NCBI GenBank assembly: GCA_044359055.1 | Contig: JBIKMV010000010.1 | Location: forward strand, 1 to 26,246 | Length of the DNA stretch: 26,246 nucleotides | Direction of reading: 5' to 3' | Source: CAMDMI01 sp044359055 | GTDB lineage: Bacteria; Bacteroidota; Bacteroidia; Cytophagales; Flexibacteraceae | In this document: piece by piece, positions 22,653-26,246 of the stretch | How positions within the stretch are numbered: position 1 is the stretch's first letter | How the letters are laid out: each line of letters starts with the position of its first letter | Notes under the pieces: generated by a model | The model's database searches: none | The model's input: the letters and a program-made list of their open reading frames with translations, nothing else | Told to the model about the DNA's origin: nothing | Program-made: the position numbers and the translations under genes

Positions 22653-24026
22653 TTACCGCGTTACTGCCAGAAGCAAATCTGACTGGGTAATGATATGAAC
22701 CTGATTCAGTTCGTCCCGGACAAGCAGGGCTTTGTTGTCTTTGTCTATCAATGAGGAAAGTACATCGATGGTATTATCCATGCCCACAACTTTGAAAGCC
22801 GGTTCCATTACATCTTTTACCGGTTTGTCCTTGATTTCGGGGCTTTCGATGAGTTTGCCCAAAATGGCATTGTCGCTGAGGCTACCCACAAATGCCTCGC
22901 CATCTTTTACAGGAATCTGCGAAATGGCAGCCTGATTCAGCACCCGGATGGCATCGCCCACAGTAGCTGAGGCATCGATGCAAACCAGTTTGTCTTTTCC
23001 TACCTTGGAATGGATGATATCCCGGGCCGTGGCAAATTTCCTGCTTTCCAGAAATCCGTGGTCTTTCATCCAGTTGTCGTTGTAGATTTTATTGAGGTAG
23101 CGGGTGCCGTGGTCGGGTAAAATCACCACCATCACATCGCCGTCCTTCAGGTTTTTTGCTGCATATTCCATGGCGCCAAATGTGGCAGATCCGCAACTCC
23201 AGCCCACAAAAAGGCCTTCTTCCCGGGCAAGCCTCCGGGTCATGATGGCGGCATCTTTATCGGTTACCTTGATAAATTCGTCAATAAAATCGAAGTCTAC
23301 ATTTTTGGGCAGAATGTCTTCTCCGATGCCCTCGGTGAGGTAAGGATAGATTTCATTTTCATCAAAAATCCCTGTTTCTTTATACTTCTTAAATACCGAT
23401 CCATAGGTATCCACGCCGATAATCCGGATGGCAGGATTCTTTTCTTTCAGATATTTAGAAATGCCGCAAATGGTACCGCCTGTGCCTACACCGGCCACCA
23501 CATGGGTTACTTTTCCTTCTGTTTGCTCCCAAATTTCAGGACCTGTCGTAGCATAGTGTGCAGCAGTATTGCTCAGGTTGTCGTATTGATTGGGGTAAAA
23601 TGAGTTCGGGGTTTCGGAGGTCAGCCTTCTGGACACGGAATAATAGGACCTTGGATCTGAGGGATCTACATTGGTGGGGCATACCACCACCTCGGCTCCC
23701 ATGGCCCTGAGGATGTCTATTTTTTCCTTCGATTGTTTGTCGGATACAGTAAAGATACACTTGTAGCCTTTGATTACCGCTGCTATGGCCAGTCCCATGC
23801 CGGTATTACCCGATGTTCCTTCAATTATGGTTCCACCGGGTTTCAGGCGGCCGTCTTTTTCGGCATCTTCTACCATGCGGATGGCCATCCGGTCTTTCAC
23901 CGAGTTGCCGGGATTGAGGTATTCTACTTTGGCAGCGATGGTTCCTTTGAGGCCTTTGGAAACAGAATTAAGCTTAACCAGTGGCGTGTTGCCGATGCAT
24001 TCGATGATTGAATCGTGGATTTTCAT
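22653..24026 (-). CDS. PLP-dependent cystathionine beta-synthase / cysteine synthase with CBS domain pair
   Basis: This fold-type II PLP enzyme of 457 residues condenses serine (or O-acetylserine) with homocysteine or sulfide. The PLP-binding lysine is K44 in PGNSVKDRMA. The asparagine/substrate loop is GTSGNTG (70-76) and the phosphate-binding loop is GTGGT (181-185). Residues about 335-457 form two CBS motifs (KLVCIDASATVGDAIRVLNQ; VMEPAFKVVGMDNTIDVLSS), as in cystathionine beta-synthases, where they regulate activity by ligand binding. It lacks the N-terminal heme-binding extension of animal enzymes, as expected for bacteria. It probably acts in transsulfuration or cysteine synthesis, and the two cannot be separated by sequence reading alone. 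A one-mismatch -7 box (CATATTTG, about 24050-24057) lies upstream. Confidence 0.9.
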   Translation of the reverse strand: MKIHDSIIECIGNTPLVKLNSVSKGLKGTIAAKVEYLNPGNSVKDRMAIRMVEDAEKDGRLKPGGTIIEGTSGNTGMGLAIAAVIKGYKCIFTVSDKQSKEKIDILRAMGAEVVVCPTNVDPSDPRSYYSVSRRLTSETPNSFYPNQYDNLSNTAAHYATTGPEIWEQTEGKVTHVVAGVGTGGTICGISKYLKEKNPAIRIIGVDTYGSVFKKYKETGIFDENEIYPYLTEGIGEDILPKNVDFDFIDEFIKVTDKDAAIMTRRLAREEGLFVGWSCGSATFGAMEYAAKNLKDGDVMVVILPDHGTRYLNKIYNDNWMKDHGFLESRKFATARDIIHSKVGKDKLVCIDASATVGDAIRVLNQAAISQIPVKDGEAFVGSLSDNAILGKLIESPEIKDKPVKDVMEPAFKVVGMDNTIDVLSSLIDKDNKALLVRDELNQVHIITQSDLLLAVTR

Positions 24027-24151
24027 GAAGGTGTAATAACAGAAGCGGACAAATATGAGGGATTATTTCTGAAATGAGCTTTGGCACCGGCCAAATGGTT
24101 TTTGGTTTTTTTTCAGGGAAAGACCTGAATAAATCCGTATGTCAATGTTTT

Positions 24152-24559
24152 TCAGTGCTTTGTGAGGTCCATGACCAGGTCGAATTCATGGGACATTACC
24201 GGTAGAACCGACAGGCGGCTGTTTTTCACCAGTGCCATTTCTTTCAGCACCGGGTGGGCTTTGAGTTGGGCCAGTGTCAGGGTTTTTGGAAATATTTCCA
24301 CCAGCTCCACATCTACCACCACCCATGCAGGATCGTCGGTGGTGGGGTCGGGGTAAGATTCTTTGATTACCCTTGCCAGACCCACAATTTCCTTGCCCTC
24401 ATTGCTGTGGTAATACAGGCATAAATCGCCTTTTTTCATGGCCTGAAGGTTGTTTCTTGCCTGGTAATTGCGGACACCATCCCAGAAGGTTTGTCCGTCT
24501 GACTTAAATTTCTGAATGGAATATTTTTCAGGTTCTGATTTCAGTAACCAGTAATTCAT
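24152..24559 (-). CDS. EVE domain-containing protein
   Basis: This 135-residue protein is a single EVE domain, a PUA-like fold related to YTH that binds modified nucleobases; the human relative is THYN1. Family marks are MNYWLLKSEPEKYSI at the N-terminus, WDGVRNYQARNNL (about 26-38), the KKGDLCLYYHSN strand (about 42-53) and IVGLARVIKESYPDPTT (about 58-74). It starts inside the stop of the ferredoxin gene (4-nt overlap), so the two are co-translated. The biological role of stand-alone EVE proteins in bacteria is poorly known; the coupling to a ferredoxin may be housekeeping only. Confidence 0.92.
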   Translation of the reverse strand: MNYWLLKSEPEKYSIQKFKSDGQTFWDGVRNYQARNNLQAMKKGDLCLYYHSNEGKEIVGLARVIKESYPDPTTDDPAWVVVDVELVEIFPKTLTLAQLKAHPVLKEMALVKNSRLSVLPVMSHEFDLVMDLTKH

Positions 24560-24885
24560 GAGGAGTAGGAAATATGGGGCAATTTTAAATGATCGGGAAC
24601 TTTTATCCGCACAGGTCCGGTAGCAAATGTCTGACAGGCCAGTCGGAAATGCTCCGGCAGCCGGCCCGAATCTCTGTATTTTTGCTCTGCTTCAGATAGT
24701 TGGCTTAAATTTTCACTGCCTTCCAGAACCTGAAAAGCACAGGTGGTGCAGCGGCCTTTTTGTCCGCAGGATTGCATCCAGTCAATTCCTGCTTGTCCTA
24801 TATGAAAAATTATGGACTTTTGTGCATCAAAAATCGCAATTTCTTGGCGGTTTAGGTTTTCGATTACTACATTTACCCTTTCCAA
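24556..24885 (-). CDS. 2Fe-2S ferredoxin (plant/adrenodoxin-type)
   Basis: This 109-residue electron carrier has the cysteine pattern C40-x5-C46-x2-C49 (SCGQKGRCTTC) and C84 (RLACQT), which ligates a 2Fe-2S cluster in the beta-grasp fold. The C-terminus (VRIKVPDHLKLPHISYSS) fits a class common in Bacteroidota. The only usable start is TTG at 24885: an in-frame TGA lies 4-6 nt before it and no in-frame ATG precedes the first conserved strand. An ATG at 24896 is in another frame and stops after seven codons. This may be a true TTG start or the scar of a small indel. Its 3' end overlaps the EVE gene by 4 nt. Confidence 0.85.
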   Translation of the reverse strand: MERVNVVIENLNRQEIAIFDAQKSIIFHIGQAGIDWMQSCGQKGRCTTCAFQVLEGSENLSQLSEAEQKYRDSGRLPEHFRLACQTFATGPVRIKVPDHLKLPHISYSS

Positions 24886-24903
24886 TTTTCAGACATTTTT
24901 TTG

Positions 24904-26246
24904 ATGAATTATACTGTAAATCAGCCGAATATACAAAAATACGCAGAACGACTCACCAACGACCTTTGCCGTCAGTTCTTCATCAACAAAGCTTTTATAT
25001 CCGGACCCGAGATTTTGCAATTCAATCCGGAAAACCAGTTAAACCTGCTTATTGTTAAAAATATTTTTCTCAGCTGGCAAAAAGAAAGCCTGAAGCTGAA
25101 GAGCCCCTTTTTCGATTATGAAAACGAGGAGGTAAAACAGGCCATGAAAAGTTTCATGAACACCCTGTCAAGGCACATCAAGGTTTACCGATATGATTTT
25201 GAGCCGATAGTAAAGAAGTCCATCGCTGAAATAATCATGCTGGCAGCGGCCCCGCAGGAATTTTTCACCCGCGAAATTGAAGGTCTTGCCAGTCCGAAGG
25301 TTCAGCTATCCCTGCTCAAAGACTTTTGCAAGTATATTAAAATCAATAAGTTTGTGGTAGAGCAGGTCATTTCTGAAATCGAAAATGCCGGCTACACCGA
25401 ATATTTCGGCGGCGAAACCATCCGCCATATGCTGAAAGCCATCAACGAAAATCCGGATAAAATGGCTGTACCGGAACTTGCCCTGAGCAGCATTCTGGAA
25501 CAGCTTCAGGCCGATGTTACCGATTTTGTTTCTGTGCCCAAGCCTTTGGTAACCCGTCCCGCCTTCCTCGACGAAAAACCTGAAGCGATTTCCGGTACAT
25601 CATCAGTCGATGAGTCGAATGATCAGGGACTTATTCCGGATGACGAACCTTCTGAATGGATTGAGGAAAGTGAGGAACCCGTTTCAGAAGTAACTTCAGA
25701 AATCACCATGGAAAATATTCCTCAGCTGGTAGCAGAAACTGAACCTGAGTTGGCGGCAGAGGAAGACGCAGAGATTACAGTGGATGCACAACTAGAGATG
25801 GTTGCTGAACCGGAAACCGAATCTGAGATGGAAAATCCTGCTGAAACCACAGAAATTGAAAAAGAGGTGGAAACAGAAGAAACAATTCAGGACTTTGATA
25901 CCCCTGAAGCAGAAATCCCTCTTGAAGAATTCATTCCCCGCCGTGGATTGTTTTCGGAATCCAGCCCATCTGAAACCGGGCACATTGCGGGCGAAGCCGA
26001 ACTGCCAGTCCATTCTGGATTTACCAGAGCAGAGCCCATCAACCTCAATGAAGCCCTGAAGATGAGCGAAGAGCGCACTACTCTGGCGCAGGCGCTGAAA
26101 ACCAGAACAGTAGCGGCACCCTTCAAAACCCTCGTGCCTATGCACTATCGGTTTGCCTTTATCAATTCTCTTTTTGCCGGCAATCAGCAGGCCTGGGCCG
26201 AAGCAGTCGAAAAAATCGATCAGACTGAAAGTTTTGATGAGGCAGT
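24904..26246 (+). CDS. Conserved Bacteroidota hypothetical protein, Glu-rich middle, cut by the window edge
   Basis: The ATG at 24904 opens a frame that stays open for 447 codons to the last base; the stop is outside. Residues 1-215 look like a folded, mainly helical domain (NIQKYAERLTNDLCRQFFIN at the start). Residues about 220-350 are a low-complexity acidic linker rich in Glu, Pro, Thr and Ser. Residues about 350-447 resume helices (INLNEALKMSEERTTLAQAL; ALKTRTVAAPFKTLVPMHYR; FAFINSLFAGNQQAWAEAVE). This ending resembles a helical motif in Bacteroidota proteins of unknown function. There is no signal peptide or membrane segment. It is divergent from the ferredoxin, 18 nt between starts. I assign no function. 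Confidence 0.85.
   Translation, partial: MNYTVNQPNIQKYAERLTNDLCRQFFINKAFISGPEILQFNPENQLNLLIVKNIFLSWQKESLKLKSPFFDYENEEVKQAMKSFMNTLSRHIKVYRYDFEPIVKKSIAEIIMLAAAPQEFFTREIEGLASPKVQLSLLKDFCKYIKINKFVVEQVISEIENAGYTEYFGGETIRHMLKAINENPDKMAVPELALSSILEQLQADVTDFVSVPKPLVTRPAFLDEKPEAISGTSSVDESNDQGLIPDDEPSEWIEESEEPVSEVTSEITMENIPQLVAETEPELAAEEDAEITVDAQLEMVAEPETESEMENPAETTEIEKEVETEETIQDFDTPEAEIPLEEFIPRRGLFSESSPSETGHIAGEAELPVHSGFTRAEPINLNEALKMSEERTTLAQALKTRTVAAPFKTLVPMHYRFAFINSLFAGNQQAWAEAVEKIDQTESFDEA
24934..24941 (-). promoter_or_regulatory. Candidate -7 box (TATTTTTG) for the ferredoxin-EVE operon
   Basis: Minus-strand TATTTTTG matches TAnnTTTG perfectly, 48 nt before the TTG start. It lies inside the first codons of the divergent gene at 24904, because only 18 nt separate the two starts. 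No clear -33 element was seen. Confidence 0.35.

Overview
The window reads as chromosomal DNA of a Bacteroidota (Bacteroidetes) bacterium. Three secreted proteins end in type IX secretion (T9SS) sorting domains. There is also a DUF5686 outer-membrane-type protein with a carboxypeptidase-regulatory-like N-terminus, an ATP synthase operon without the beta and epsilon genes, and an AtpB with a signal-peptide-bearing N-terminal extension. Starts mostly lack a Shine-Dalgarno, and a few intergenic sites match the Bacteroidota -7 element TAnnTTTG. No rRNA, complete tRNA, CRISPR array or intact insertion sequence was found.

Layout. 195-2849 (-) is the DUF5686 protein. 3230-3888 (-) is a PIN-domain toxin with its antitoxin, enclosed by nested copies of repeats. 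4427-9819 (-) is the housekeeping core: an AtpI-like protein, then atpB, atpE, atpF, atpH, atpA and atpG, closed by a rho-independent terminator at about 4376-4404. Upstream on the same strand is a subtilisin-like T9SS protease (9862-12108). Divergent from it is a small AT-rich cassette (12373-13202, +) holding a Cys-rich putative lipoprotein and a two-helix membrane peptide, followed by a terminator. 13353-14303 (-) is an NAD-binding epimerase-like protein.

Accessory part. 14304-16091 holds short palindromes, a perfect 34-bp palindrome, an XRE-type regulator (14902-15408, -) and two broken transposase ends lying back to back (ISL3/ISAon1-like on -, IS256-like on +). The IS256-like end stops about 20 bp before a 1220-residue repeat-containing T9SS surface protein (16092-19754, +). 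Next comes an AT-rich T9SS glycosidase-like gene (20075-22078, -) bracketed by short inverted repeats. Metabolic genes follow: cystathionine beta-synthase/cysteine synthase (22653-24026, -) and an overlapping 2Fe-2S ferredoxin/EVE-domain pair (24885-24152, -). A Glu-rich conserved protein (24904 to the right edge, +) runs out of the window.

The strongest leads for something undescribed are: (1) the lipoprotein/mini-membrane-protein cassette, whose C-terminal 47 residues look like a disulfide-type peptide; (2) a family of roughly 100-250-nt intergenic repeats in four loci, two of which bracket the toxin-antitoxin module; and (3) the IS-remnant junction in front of the large surface protein. 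Function names come from motifs read by eye; no database search was possible.
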